From contig CBDDFS010000002.1 in NCBI GenBank assembly GCA_965227255.1, positions 434,001 through 498,000 on the forward strand: DNA of 64,000 nucleotides. Direction: 5' to 3'. Position 1 is the stretch's first letter. Each line of letters starts with the position of its first letter. The DNA comes from CBDDFS01 sp965227255 (GTDB lineage Bacteria; Bacteroidota; Bacteroidia; Flavobacteriales_E; Vicingaceae). The notes under the pieces are model-generated. The model did no database searches and was not told where the DNA came from. It saw nothing but the letters and a program-made list of their open reading frames with translations. Position numbers and translations under genes: made by a program. Below, one piece after another: positions 50,622 to 58,930 of the stretch.

Positions 50622-53534
50622 ATGATCAGGAAAGGAGTATATGGACTTTTAATTATTGCACTTTTCACAACGTGCAACAAGGATTCCTCTTGGGGTATTC
50701 TTGACTATGTAGTTCCACATATCGGAACCGGTGGTCATGGGCATACTTTTCCCGGTCCGACCCTGCCCTTTGGTATGGTTCAGCTCGGTCCGGATACTCG
50801 TCTCGAAGGCTGGGATGGTTGCTCTGGATATCACTATTCAGATACCGTAGTTTACGGTTTTAGTCATACCCACCTCAGTGGAACCGGCGTCTCAGATTAT
50901 GGAGATGTCTTATTGATGCCTTATACAGGAGAGGTCAAATTGGAGAATGGCGCCAAGACTTCAGTAGAAGAAGGATATGCCTCACGATTTGAAAAGGCAA
51001 TAGAAGATGTGGGCCCCGCTTATTATATGACGGTTCTTACCGATTATCAGATTAGTGTTTCGCTGACAGCAACGAAGAGAACCGGATTTCATTCCTATGC
51101 TTACCCTTCTTCAGAAGACAAGAAAGTTGTTTTGGATCTGGAACATCGGGATAAACTGATCGATTGGGAAATAAGCCTTGAATCAGAAACAAGCATTTCG
51201 GGGAAACGAATTTCAAAGGCCTGGGCACAAGAGCAGCACATCTACTTCGTTGCTGAATTTTCTACTCCAATAAAAGCAGAGGTATGGAACGATGCAAAAA
51301 GTGTGGTAAGCCTTGAGTTTGAGGATGACGGTAACGATCAACTCATGATTAAAGTGGGTATTTCAGCTGTTTCAGTTGAGAATGCCAGGGAAAATCTGAA
51401 GACTGAAAATACAGGGTGGGACTTTGATGCGATAAAAAAGAGAGGAGAAGAAGAATGGTTCAAACAGCTATCAAAAATTGAGGTGAAAGGTGAAGCAGAG
51501 GACATGGTGAAATTCTATACGGCTCTGTATCATACGATGATCGCACCAAATCTGTATACGGATGTAAATGGTGAGTATCGTGGTATGGATATGAAGATCC
51601 ACAATGTCAATGACGGAGAATACAAGAAGGAGCAGTACACGGTTTTTTCATTGTGGGACACATTCAGAGCCACACATCCTTTATATACCATCATTGAGCC
51701 GGACAGGACAAATGCCTTTATTCAGACTTTTTTGAGGCAATATGAACAGGGTGGATTGTTGCCGGTTTGGGAATTGGCTGCCAATGAAACCAATTGCATG
51801 ATCGGGTATCATTCAGTGCCGGTGATCGCCGATGCTTATGCTAAAGGAATCAGAGATTACGATGAAGGCCTTGCCTTGGAAGCTATGCAGAAATCAGCAA
51901 TGCAGGATGAGCATGGAATCGGTTATTACCGAAATCAGGGATGTATAAATGCAGGAGATGAATCGGAGTCCGTTTCGAAGACTTTGGCTTACGCATACGA
52001 CGACTGGTGCATAACTGAAATGGCAAGGTTAATGGAAAACAAAGAGGTCGAAATGTCCTTTGCAAAGAGAAGTGAGAACTGGAAAAATCTATTTGATCCA
52101 TCCACAGGATTTTTCAGGGCCCGGGTAAATAATTCATGGTTCAGCCCCTTCAGACCCGAAGAAGTGAATTTCAATTACACAGAGGCAAATGCCTGGCAAT
52201 ATTCCACTTTTGTGCCTCATGATATTTACTCTCTCGATTCTTATTTGCCTGAAGGTCTTGACTCACATCTCGATAATTTATTCTCGGCATCAGAAGAAAC
52301 TAGCGGAAGGCATCAGGCAGATATTACCGGCCTGATTGGTCAGTATGCTCATGGAAATGAACCAAGCCACCATATGGCCTACCTGTATAATTATGTTGGA
52401 AGGCCGGATAAGACGCAGGCCATGGTTCAAAGAATCAAGGAAGAATTGTATCATTTCGATCCGGATGGTCTTTCTGGAAATGAAGACTGTGGACAGATGT
52501 CGGCCTGGTATGTGTTGAGTGCCATTGGCTTCTATTCAGTCACCCCCGGACTAACTTATTATGCCGTTGGCAGTCCCACATTTGAATATGTAAAAATCAA
52601 CCTGGAAAATGGCAAGTCCTTTGAGATCGAAGCTGAGAATCTAAACAAGAAGAATTTTTATATCCAGCATGCAAGTATGAACGGAGAAGATTACGACTTG
52701 ACATATCTGAAGCATGAGGACATAATGAATGGAGGTAAACTGATTTTTGAAATGGGCCCTGAACCTTCGGAATGGGGTAAGAGTCAGGAATCCCGACCGC
52801 CACAGGATAAGGCAGAATCTGAGCTCGTGCCTGTTCCGTATTTCTCAAGTCCGGTCAACACATTCGACGACAGTCTGAGAATCGAGATATCTTCTTTGTG
52901 CTCCGATTGTGAGATCTGGACAAGAATTGGCGAATTCGACGAATGGACAAATTGGATGAAAAATGAGACCTTTCTAATAGACCAGAATACAGCCATTATG
53001 GCCTTTGCGAGACATGCTGAAAAAGGAAATTCCGATACCATCATGACTGTTTTTTATAAGCTAGACGATAAAGTCAAACTCACCTTGAAATCGGAATATG
53101 CCAACCAATACAGTGCAGGAGGAGACAAAGCTCTGATCGATATGCAAACAGGAACGGCCAACTTCCGCACAGGAAGATGGCAGGGATATCAGGGACAGGA
53201 TGTCAATCTGGAATTGGATCTTGGTGAAGTTAAAAAACACGGTGTTGCCCTTCGAATTGGCTTTCTTCAGGATATCCGAAGCTGGATATGGTATCCTGAA
53301 GAAGTGGAGTTATCCTTTTCCAGAGATGGCCAGAACTGGGAATCTTCAGTTCAGAAAACGGATCCAAATTTGATTAAAGAAGAGGGAAGCATGGTCAAAA
53401 GAATGGTTCAAGGATATAAGAAGGAAGTTCGTTATGTCCGTATTACTGCTAAAAACAGAGGTCCATGTCCTGAATGGCACCTGGGCTCCGGAGGAGACTC
53501 CTGGATATTCATGGATGAGATTGAGATATTTTGA
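50622..53534 (+). CDS. GH92 family alpha-mannosidase lipoprotein
   Basis: 970 residues from ATG 50622; the longer frame overlaps the transporter and is rejected. The lipoprotein signal ends near Cys18 (FTTC). The GH92 core (about 25-740) contains HTFPGPTLPFGMVQLGPDT, GFSHTHLSGTGVSDYGDVL (19-residue signature), WDTFRATHPL, GNEPSHHMAYLYN and GNEDCGQMSAWYVL. These enzymes trim alpha-1,2-linked and related mannose residues with calcium. The C-terminal 200 residues add a beta-sandwich of F5/8 type C-like layout (about 830-970). It forms an operon with the sugar transporter, without SusC/SusD genes beside it. Confidence 0.93.
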   Translation: MIRKGVYGLLIIALFTTCNKDSSWGILDYVVPHIGTGGHGHTFPGPTLPFGMVQLGPDTRLEGWDGCSGYHYSDTVVYGFSHTHLSGTGVSDYGDVLLMPYTGEVKLENGAKTSVEEGYASRFEKAIEDVGPAYYMTVLTDYQISVSLTATKRTGFHSYAYPSSEDKKVVLDLEHRDKLIDWEISLESETSISGKRISKAWAQEQHIYFVAEFSTPIKAEVWNDAKSVVSLEFEDDGNDQLMIKVGISAVSVENARENLKTENTGWDFDAIKKRGEEEWFKQLSKIEVKGEAEDMVKFYTALYHTMIAPNLYTDVNGEYRGMDMKIHNVNDGEYKKEQYTVFSLWDTFRATHPLYTIIEPDRTNAFIQTFLRQYEQGGLLPVWELAANETNCMIGYHSVPVIADAYAKGIRDYDEGLALEAMQKSAMQDEHGIGYYRNQGCINAGDESESVSKTLAYAYDDWCITEMARLMENKEVEMSFAKRSENWKNLFDPSTGFFRARVNNSWFSPFRPEEVNFNYTEANAWQYSTFVPHDIYSLDSYLPEGLDSHLDNLFSASEETSGRHQADITGLIGQYAHGNEPSHHMAYLYNYVGRPDKTQAMVQRIKEELYHFDPDGLSGNEDCGQMSAWYVLSAIGFYSVTPGLTYYAVGSPTFEYVKINLENGKSFEIEAENLNKKNFYIQHASMNGEDYDLTYLKHEDIMNGGKLIFEMGPEPSEWGKSQESRPPQDKAESELVPVPYFSSPVNTFDDSLRIEISSLCSDCEIWTRIGEFDEWTNWMKNETFLIDQNTAIMAFARHAEKGNSDTIMTVFYKLDDKVKLTLKSEYANQYSAGGDKALIDMQTGTANFRTGRWQGYQGQDVNLELDLGEVKKHGVALRIGFLQDIRSWIWYPEEVELSFSRDGQNWESSVQKTDPNLIKEEGSMVKRMVQGYKKEVRYVRITAKNRGPCPEWHLGSGGDSWIFMDEIEIF

Positions 53535-53599
53535 TAGTGCCAGTTAAGGGAGGAGTTATTAAGTTGTTAATTTGTTAAATGGTTAATTGATAAGTTTAT

Positions 53600-53647
53600 C
53601 CCCTCATCCCCTCATCCCCTCATCCCCTCATCCCCTCATCCCCTCAT
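53600..53647. repeat. octamer tandem array (CCCCTCAT)6
   Basis: Six perfect copies of CCCCTCAT between the GH92 and thioesterase genes. Directly before it (53561-53599) lies a degenerate AT-rich series of GTTAA words. Confidence 0.95.
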
Positions 53648-53707
53648 CACCCTTTCATCCATTTAACTATCTTAGCGTATAACCTCTCATTCTCAATCTG
53701 ATAAGTC

Positions 53708-54256
53708 ATGGAAGATTACAAAAGAGTTTCATTTTCAAAGACTACGATCACAGAATTAATGGTCCCAACCTATGCCAATTTTGGCGGGAAAGTTCATGGA
53801 GGAACGATTCTCTCTCTGATGGATAAGGCGGCATATGTCTGTTCCAGCAAACATGCAGGAACCTATTGCGTGACAGTTTCGGTTGATGGAGTGGAATTCC
53901 TGAAACCGGTGGAAGTGGGCAATCTTGTTTCTCTGCATGCTTCGGTGAATTATGTGGGTCGTTCTTCACTTATAATTGGAATCAAGGCCGTGGCGGAGGA
54001 TATCAAACAAAGGCATGAAAGCCACACCAATACTTCCTATTTTTCGATGGTGGCAGTTGATGAAAACATGAAACCATGTGAAGTTCCCGGATTGATTTTG
54101 GAGACTTCAGAGGATGTGAGGCGTTTCATGAAATCAAAGATTCGCAAGAAGTTCAGGATGAGAAAAAAAGAAGAATTGAATGATATGATTGCTCACCTTG
54201 AGAGCTCAAATGATCTTGGAATTCTGGACGGTGAGAAATGTAAAATTCTGACCTAA
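53708..54256 (+). CDS. acyl-CoA thioesterase, hotdog fold
   Basis: 182 residues. The hotdog signature NFGGKVHGGTILSLMDKAAYV (core GGKVHGGTILSLMDKAAY near 26-43) is that of YciA/BFIT-type acyl-CoA hydrolases, with the catalytic Asp in LMDKAA. A 45-residue basic/acidic C-terminal extension (KSKIRKKFRMRKKEELND) is not part of the fold. It hydrolyses acyl-CoA to free acid and CoA in the cytoplasm. Its stop overlaps the AlkC stop on the other strand by four bases. Confidence 0.88.
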   Translation: MEDYKRVSFSKTTITELMVPTYANFGGKVHGGTILSLMDKAAYVCSSKHAGTYCVTVSVDGVEFLKPVEVGNLVSLHASVNYVGRSSLIIGIKAVAEDIKQRHESHTNTSYFSMVAVDENMKPCEVPGLILETSEDVRRFMKSKIRKKFRMRKKEELNDMIAHLESSNDLGILDGEKCKILT

Positions 54257-55359
54257 GCCTTTAATTCAAAGGCTTTCTTCTCTTCTTCAGTCCCATTGAC
54301 AATGGCGCTTACGTAGTGAGTGCCGGGGTAATAAGTCCGGGTAGTGATGATCCTGAAACTGTGTTTTCGATTTACAGACAGTTTTTCCCCTGGCTTCATT
54401 TCACGCTCACTGATCTTGAAAACCTTTTTCGTGTTTTTACCATTGGCTAGCAAAAAGTGAATGGCGTATTCCAGCCTTACTTTTTTGATTTTTTTGGATG
54501 TATTGACAATTTTAAAACGGAATTCAATTTTATCACCAATACGGATTTCAGAAGTGACAACGCTGAAATTTTTAACGGCAATTTCTCCGGGTGCTGCATA
54601 TCCGAATAATTCCATACTGCCCGGATAGTTACTCTTGAGTAATGTCCGCATTGCATGTTTGACAAGTGCGTCTGTTTCTTTGGATCGACACATCCATTTT
54701 TTCGAAGTTTTAAGAACAAGATCGGGATGGTCTTTTGCTATGTCGTTCAAATTATTGGCCACACTTCTTCTTACATATTCCGATTCATCAGATTTCAATC
54801 TTTCAAGAATAGGAAGGACTGGAGAAGGATCTTTTTTAAAATCTGGAAGTGCCATGGCCCAGGGTAATCTGGGTCGACAACCTTCACTTGAGAGTCGGCG
54901 CACATGATGATTTTCACTTTCCGACCATGAATACATTTTCTGCATCATATCATCACCATACTGAATAATGAAAGGCCTTACGGCAAATTCACAGCTCATG
55001 TATGTGGTCACCTTTTCCATGGCTTTAACGCTTGTATTGAATTCGTTCAAACCAAATGTTTCGATAAAGTCGGGCATGAACATGAGCTCCAATCCAACCA
55101 ATTTTTGTTCCTGTTTTAAGAACAGATCTGCGCTTGCCATGAGCAATTCGAGATTCTGACCGAAGGATCCATTCAAATTAGATTGAAGAGATTCTGTGAT
55201 TCTTCGCATTCTTTCTTTTAATTCAAGATCCTTATAGGTAGAGTCGAAAATGCTCGATAGAATTGCTTTCTGATCGACCTGTGAATCCACTTCTATCATG
55301 CAAGAAGTGAAGTTCTGCATGAGCTCTTTGGAGAGATATTCTTTAAAGGGAGTTGGCAA
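54253..55359 (-). CDS. alkC: DNA alkylation repair glycosylase, AlkC family with C-terminal Ig-like domain
   Basis: 368 residues from a proposed TTG start at 55359, one base after the SRPBCC stop; ATG 55404 would add 15 residues overlapping that gene. The HEAT-repeat domain (1-250) contains HHVRRLSSEGCRPRLPWAMALP, whose core SSEGCRPRLPWA is characteristic of AlkC, and ESEYVRRSVANNLNDIAKDHP. The last 110 residues form a beta-sandwich (FSVVTSEIRIGDKIEFRFKIVNTS, core GDKIEFRFKIVNTS), as in AlkC proteins carrying an Ig-like DNA-contact domain. It excises 3-methylcytosine, 1-methyladenine and 3-methyladenine. Confidence 0.88.
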   Translation of the reverse strand: MPTPFKEYLSKELMQNFTSCMIEVDSQVDQKAILSSIFDSTYKDLELKERMRRITESLQSNLNGSFGQNLELLMASADLFLKQEQKLVGLELMFMPDFIETFGLNEFNTSVKAMEKVTTYMSCEFAVRPFIIQYGDDMMQKMYSWSESENHHVRRLSSEGCRPRLPWAMALPDFKKDPSPVLPILERLKSDESEYVRRSVANNLNDIAKDHPDLVLKTSKKWMCRSKETDALVKHAMRTLLKSNYPGSMELFGYAAPGEIAVKNFSVVTSEIRIGDKIEFRFKIVNTSKKIKKVRLEYAIHFLLANGKNTKKVFKISEREMKPGEKLSVNRKHSFRIITTRTYYPGTHYVSAIVNGTEEEKKAFELKA

Positions 55360-55360
55360 A

Positions 55361-55750
55361 TTATTTAGAGAAAAAGGCTCGCATTGGCACAAAGTAATGA
55401 TCATTCCACCCTGTCATGTACTTGGCGCTCTGACCATCTGGTATATTCCAATGTTTGAGATATAGAACACAGCCGTCATTTTTGGCGTGAAATTCAACCT
55501 CAACCATTGAGTCGTCATCATCCATATGGAAATCTGTGGTACGCCAACTTTGAATTATTCGTTTGCTGGGCTCCAGCTCCAGAATCATACCTGTGATATA
55601 TCCATCCCAGGTTGTAAATCGACTATTCACCTCTTCCTGAATAGCCGCGAGACCTCCCGTAAATTCACTGTGTAATTCACTGTTCAGCCATGCGGCGTAA
55701 ACATCTTCGGCCTTGGCAGGCAATATGCACGACAATTCAAATGAATCCAT
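55361..55750 (-). CDS. SRPBCC/AHSA1-like protein
   Basis: 129 residues. AEDVYAAWLNSELHSEFTGG, IQSWRTTDFHMDDDDSMVEVEF and a C-terminal GWNDHYFVPMRAFF match the AHSA1-type SRPBCC domain (activator of Hsp90 ATPase homologue). It lies directly upstream of alkC with a one-base gap under the TTG start, so the two are probably translated from one mRNA. Confidence 0.85.
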   Translation of the reverse strand: MDSFELSCILPAKAEDVYAAWLNSELHSEFTGGLAAIQEEVNSRFTTWDGYITGMILELEPSKRIIQSWRTTDFHMDDDDSMVEVEFHAKNDGCVLYLKHWNIPDGQSAKYMTGWNDHYFVPMRAFFSK

Positions 55751-55792
55751 GATGACATAAAGGTAGCAAAATGATCAATCCTGCAAAGCCCA

Positions 55793-55862
55793 ATCATAGA
55801 TCATAAATCATAAATCATAGATCATGAATCATGGCTCATAGATCATAGCTCATAGATCAATA
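55793..55862. repeat. degenerate heptamer array (ATCATAR)10
   Basis: About ten consecutive seven-base units: ATCATAG, ATCATAA, ATCATAA, ATCATAG, ATCATGA, ATCATGG, CTCATAG, ATCATAG, CTCATAG, ATCAATA. It fills the gap between the SRPBCC gene and the NTF2-like gene and runs into the stop of the latter. Confidence 0.9.
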
Positions 55863-56285
55863 AAGCTTGACTACTTCCGGCAGGTCACTGACGATGGACC
55901 ATTGATCATCTGTGTCGCGTACAAGAAGCATATAGGTATGGAAGATATGATCATTGCCGGTAAAGGTGGCTTTCACCATGGCATTGTTTCCGCTTATGTC
56001 AATACTGTGAATATCTACCCTTCTCGAGTCTCCGCCAATGGTACCCTTTTCGATAAGAGAAAGATAGGTTTCTCGCGAAAGTACCTGGAGTTCTTCACTT
56101 TCGAAGACCCTGTTGGCAAGAGCGCGATAATTGACATGAAGACTTTTCTTTAGAACGTTAATGTCTCTTTCGTCTCCAGCCTTTACATAGGAAAGTACAA
56201 CAGACTCAATTCCTTTATCTGTATTAACTTTATTGCATGAGGCCATAATGAGTATGGTAAAAATGCTTATGATTGATTTGTTCAT
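55857..56285 (-). CDS. NTF2-like (lumazine-binding-type) lipoprotein
   Basis: 142 residues from ATG 56285 (an in-frame start at 56327 would overlap the palindromic operator). A signal peptide ends at Cys17 (MASC). The mature part is an NTF2-like cone: IESVVLSYVKAGDERDINVLKKSLH, with core VVLSYVKAGDERDINVLKK, and DDQWSIVSDLPEV at the end, as in putative lumazine-binding/DUF4440 proteins. It follows marR in the same direction and has its own copy of the MarR-type palindrome upstream. Confidence 0.8.
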   Translation of the reverse strand: MNKSIISIFTILIMASCNKVNTDKGIESVVLSYVKAGDERDINVLKKSLHVNYRALANRVFESEELQVLSRETYLSLIEKGTIGGDSRRVDIHSIDISGNNAMVKATFTGNDHIFHTYMLLVRDTDDQWSIVSDLPEVVKLY

Positions 56286-56313
56286 AATGTATGATTTATA
56301 GTGATAAGTAAAT

Positions 56314-56328
56314 AATTGATAAATCAAT
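56314..56328. promoter_or_regulatory. palindromic operator candidate, copy 2
   Basis: AATTGATAAATCAAT, inside the 18-base palindrome TAATTGATAAATCAATTA (56313-56330). It lies 29 bases upstream of the NTF2-like gene and just after the marR stop. It matches copy 1 at 13 of 15 bases. Confidence 0.55.
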
Positions 56329-56345
56329 TAAATAAGTAAAAAAAC

Positions 56346-56780
56346 TCATTCAAGATTTTCATAAATTTTATTGAGAACATTGACAAAGACTTCTTTGTCC
56401 TTTTCGGAAACACCGTTCAGGCCATACTTTCTCATTTCTTCGGCGAGGGGCAGGACTTCTTCCACGTAGCTCCTTCCATTTTCGGTAAGGCATATCTCAT
56501 AACTTCTTCGATCTCCGTCGGTATTCTTTCTTTTAAGGAAGCCTCTTTTCTCCAGCAGGTCTATCATTCGAGTCACCGAGGCAGGATCTTTATAGGTTGA
56601 TTTGGCAATCTCATTTTGATTGATGCCCTGAACTTCATAGGTTCTTTTCAGCACAACCCATTGTTCGCCTGAAATATCGAATCCACGTTTTGAAAGTTCT
56701 CTTTGACTGAATTTTCGAAACCTTCTTACGGTTCGTTCCAGGAGGAAGAAATATATATCGTCCAGTTGATCTTCTTTCAT
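56346..56780 (-). CDS. MarR family transcriptional regulator
   Basis: 144 residues, normal length. The winged-helix core EIAKSTYKDPASVTRMIDLLEKRGFLKRKN (core DPASVTRMIDLLEKRG near 68-83) and DGDRRSYEICLTENGR are typical MarR motifs. It probably represses itself and the next gene: near-identical palindromes lie over its own predicted transcription start and before the NTF2-like lipoprotein gene. The ligand is unknown; no Cys-based redox sensor is evident. Confidence 0.9.
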   Translation of the reverse strand: MKEDQLDDIYFFLLERTVRRFRKFSQRELSKRGFDISGEQWVVLKRTYEVQGINQNEIAKSTYKDPASVTRMIDLLEKRGFLKRKNTDGDRRSYEICLTENGRSYVEEVLPLAEEMRKYGLNGVSEKDKEVFVNVLNKIYENLE

Positions 56781-56789
56781 TTTATCAAT

Positions 56790-56804
56790 AATTGATACAT
56801 CAAC
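56790..56804. promoter_or_regulatory. palindromic operator candidate, copy 1
   Basis: AATTGATACATCAAC, preceded by TATCAAT which makes a second palindrome (TATCAATAATTGATA, 56783-56797). It covers the predicted marR transcription start and touches the -7 box. Confidence 0.55.
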
Positions 56805-56834
56805 AAAAGTATAAATTTATTGGTAATGACCAAA
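56804..56834 (-). promoter_or_regulatory. predicted marR promoter
   Basis: On the minus strand, TTTG (56831-56834), 19 bases, TACTTTTG (56804-56811): a full match to the Bacteroidota promoter pattern. Predicted start near 56798, leader about 18 bases. Confidence 0.55.
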
Positions 56835-57039
56835 AATTTTTTTGTCACCCACTAGCATTTTTGGCTGCGCATGTGATAGTTAAGCTATTATGTAAATAAA
56901 GATTTACATACACTCTATTTCCTAAATACAAACTTAACATTAGAAGGCTGCTAATTAATTCAGAATTAAAACAGGGGTAATCAAGTAGTCATCTCATCCT
57001 TCTAAAATTGCCCTGTCAAATTCTAACAACCACTACACA

Positions 57040-58875
57040 ATGAAAAAACAAATACTAACTGTTATTACCGCTTTGACCAGCATTTTTGCTGCACAAGCGC
57101 AAATTGAATTCGATCCTGAGATCGAAGTGAACTTTATAACTGACGAAGTTATGGTGCCAGGTTCACCACTGCATTATCAGGTCCTTTTTATTGGAGGAGT
57201 TGATATGGTACAAACAACTGCAATGTATGGAAACGCTGCGGGGGAACAAGTTGCCAAGGAATGGCATGACTTTATTGGCTTCACACCAGACACAACCGGC
57301 GAGTCTTATGGATGGGTTTCGGTGAACCATGAAATGATCGTGCAGGATGATAAGATAGGAGACGGCGGGGGAATGACCGTATTCAGAGTAGATCGAGATC
57401 CTGATAATGACACCCTTATCATCATGGATCAGACTCTTTCAGATGGAAGACAGGGTAAATTCTTCAACGTTGATTTTGTGAATCACACGGGTGAAACAGG
57501 AATGAACTGCGGTGGAATTACATCTGTTGTTGACGGAAGAATCTGGACAGCTGAAGAATGGTGGAGATCGAGCAATACTTCGATTCCAGACAGAGACATT
57601 ACTGAATTTATTATTGGTACAGGTACCATTGGTGGTCAGTCTTCTCCAGCTGGATTTCCAGGATTCAATGGTGATACCATCGGTAAATATGAGAACTACA
57701 ACTACATGACTGAGATTGATCCAAGAGAAGCTGTAGCTGTCAGAAAGCAATACAACTGGGGTCGTCAGCCATTTGAAGGAGGAACGGTAATGCCTGATAA
57801 CAAAACAGTTTATACTGGTTCTGACAATACGCCCGGTTTCTTCACAAAGTTTGTAGCCACCACTCCCGGAGATTTCACATCAGGAAAAACTTATGTATAC
57901 AAACAAGATGGTTCGACAAGCAAATGGGTTGAAATCGATAATACCGACCTGAACAAAATGTTGAATTTCGACGCTGAGGCCATCTCAGTGGGTGCCACAA
58001 TGTTCAATAGACTTGAATGGGTTGTTTACAGCCAGGAAACAGGAAAAGTTTTCATTGCTGAAACTGGAAGGGATAATCCTGGGTCAAGATGGTCAGATGA
58101 GCATGCCGCAGGTGCGGTTCACGCTTCTCATACCATGGCAAGAGCTTCTGCGCAGAGCACGCATCCTGACAGTGCAGATTACTGGGATTATTACGGAAGA
58201 GTATTGGTTTTTGATCCTTCAAATGATGACATGTCAGTTTATCTAGAAGCCGGTCCATATTTTGAAAACAGCCCTACCATTTCAAATTATCCAGACAACC
58301 ACTTGTCAAATCCCGATGGATTAGGAACAATCACCGTGGCAGATCAAGAGTATCTTTTGATTTGTGAAGACTTAAATGGCACTTCAAATGGAAGGGTTCC
58401 TGCCGGATTGACAAACAGAGCATGTGAGCTTTATCTTCTTGATTTGAGTATTTCAGATCCAGGCATTGATGATCTGGTAAGAATTTCTGTAACGCCAGTT
58501 GGCGCTGAAATTACAGGAGCAATGGGGACTCCTGATGGAAAAACGGTATTAGTGAATTCGCAGCATCCGTCTTCCGACAATCCATTCCCATATAACCACT
58601 CACTTACTTACGCTTTAACAGGCTGGGACCAGTTGCCAACAGGCATCTTCGATAAGCCAGAGTTTACTTCGGATGATGTATTCCAGGTATATCCAAACCC
58701 AGCTACCCGCCTTATACACCTGAACAGGGAAATGGATGTTGCGATATATAACATTACTGGTGAGAGAATCAAGGTATACAGAAATGTGACTCAGGTCGAT
58801 ATTTCTTCCTATACCAAGGGAACTTACTTTGTTCGAAACGACAAAGGAGAAACCAAGAAATTGATCATTCAGTAA
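57040..58875 (+). CDS. PhoX-like (DUF839) secreted phosphatase-type protein with T9SS sorting domain
   Basis: 611 residues. A signal peptide ends near residue 20. The body (about 30-520) matches the PhoX/DUF839 beta-propeller-like fold: GWVSVNHEM (Asn96-His97-Glu98, the family NHE motif), GGGMTVFRVDRD, CGGITSVVDGRIWTAEEW, FDAEAISVGA and PDGLGTI. PhoX enzymes are calcium/iron alkaline phosphatases, usually Tat-exported; here a Sec signal and a C-terminal T9SS domain (VYPNPATRLIHL, YTKGTYFVRN) send it to the cell surface. Phosphatase activity is inferred. A terminator follows. Confidence 0.8.
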   Translation: MKKQILTVITALTSIFAAQAQIEFDPEIEVNFITDEVMVPGSPLHYQVLFIGGVDMVQTTAMYGNAAGEQVAKEWHDFIGFTPDTTGESYGWVSVNHEMIVQDDKIGDGGGMTVFRVDRDPDNDTLIIMDQTLSDGRQGKFFNVDFVNHTGETGMNCGGITSVVDGRIWTAEEWWRSSNTSIPDRDITEFIIGTGTIGGQSSPAGFPGFNGDTIGKYENYNYMTEIDPREAVAVRKQYNWGRQPFEGGTVMPDNKTVYTGSDNTPGFFTKFVATTPGDFTSGKTYVYKQDGSTSKWVEIDNTDLNKMLNFDAEAISVGATMFNRLEWVVYSQETGKVFIAETGRDNPGSRWSDEHAAGAVHASHTMARASAQSTHPDSADYWDYYGRVLVFDPSNDDMSVYLEAGPYFENSPTISNYPDNHLSNPDGLGTITVADQEYLLICEDLNGTSNGRVPAGLTNRACELYLLDLSISDPGIDDLVRISVTPVGAEITGAMGTPDGKTVLVNSQHPSSDNPFPYNHSLTYALTGWDQLPTGIFDKPEFTSDDVFQVYPNPATRLIHLNREMDVAIYNITGERIKVYRNVTQVDISSYTKGTYFVRNDKGETKKLIIQ

Positions 58876-58890
58876 ATAATTAATAACCAT

Positions 58891-58920
58891 GTCCCCGGTG
58901 CTTTTTGGTGCCGGGGATTT
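58891..58920 (+). terminator. terminator after the PhoX-like gene
   Basis: CCCCGG and CCGGGG stem with a 12-base loop, then a run of T residues. It lies before the start I chose for the peroxidase gene (58931), which argues against the earlier in-frame start at 58889. Confidence 0.7.
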
Positions 58921-58930
58921 TTCGTCTCTT

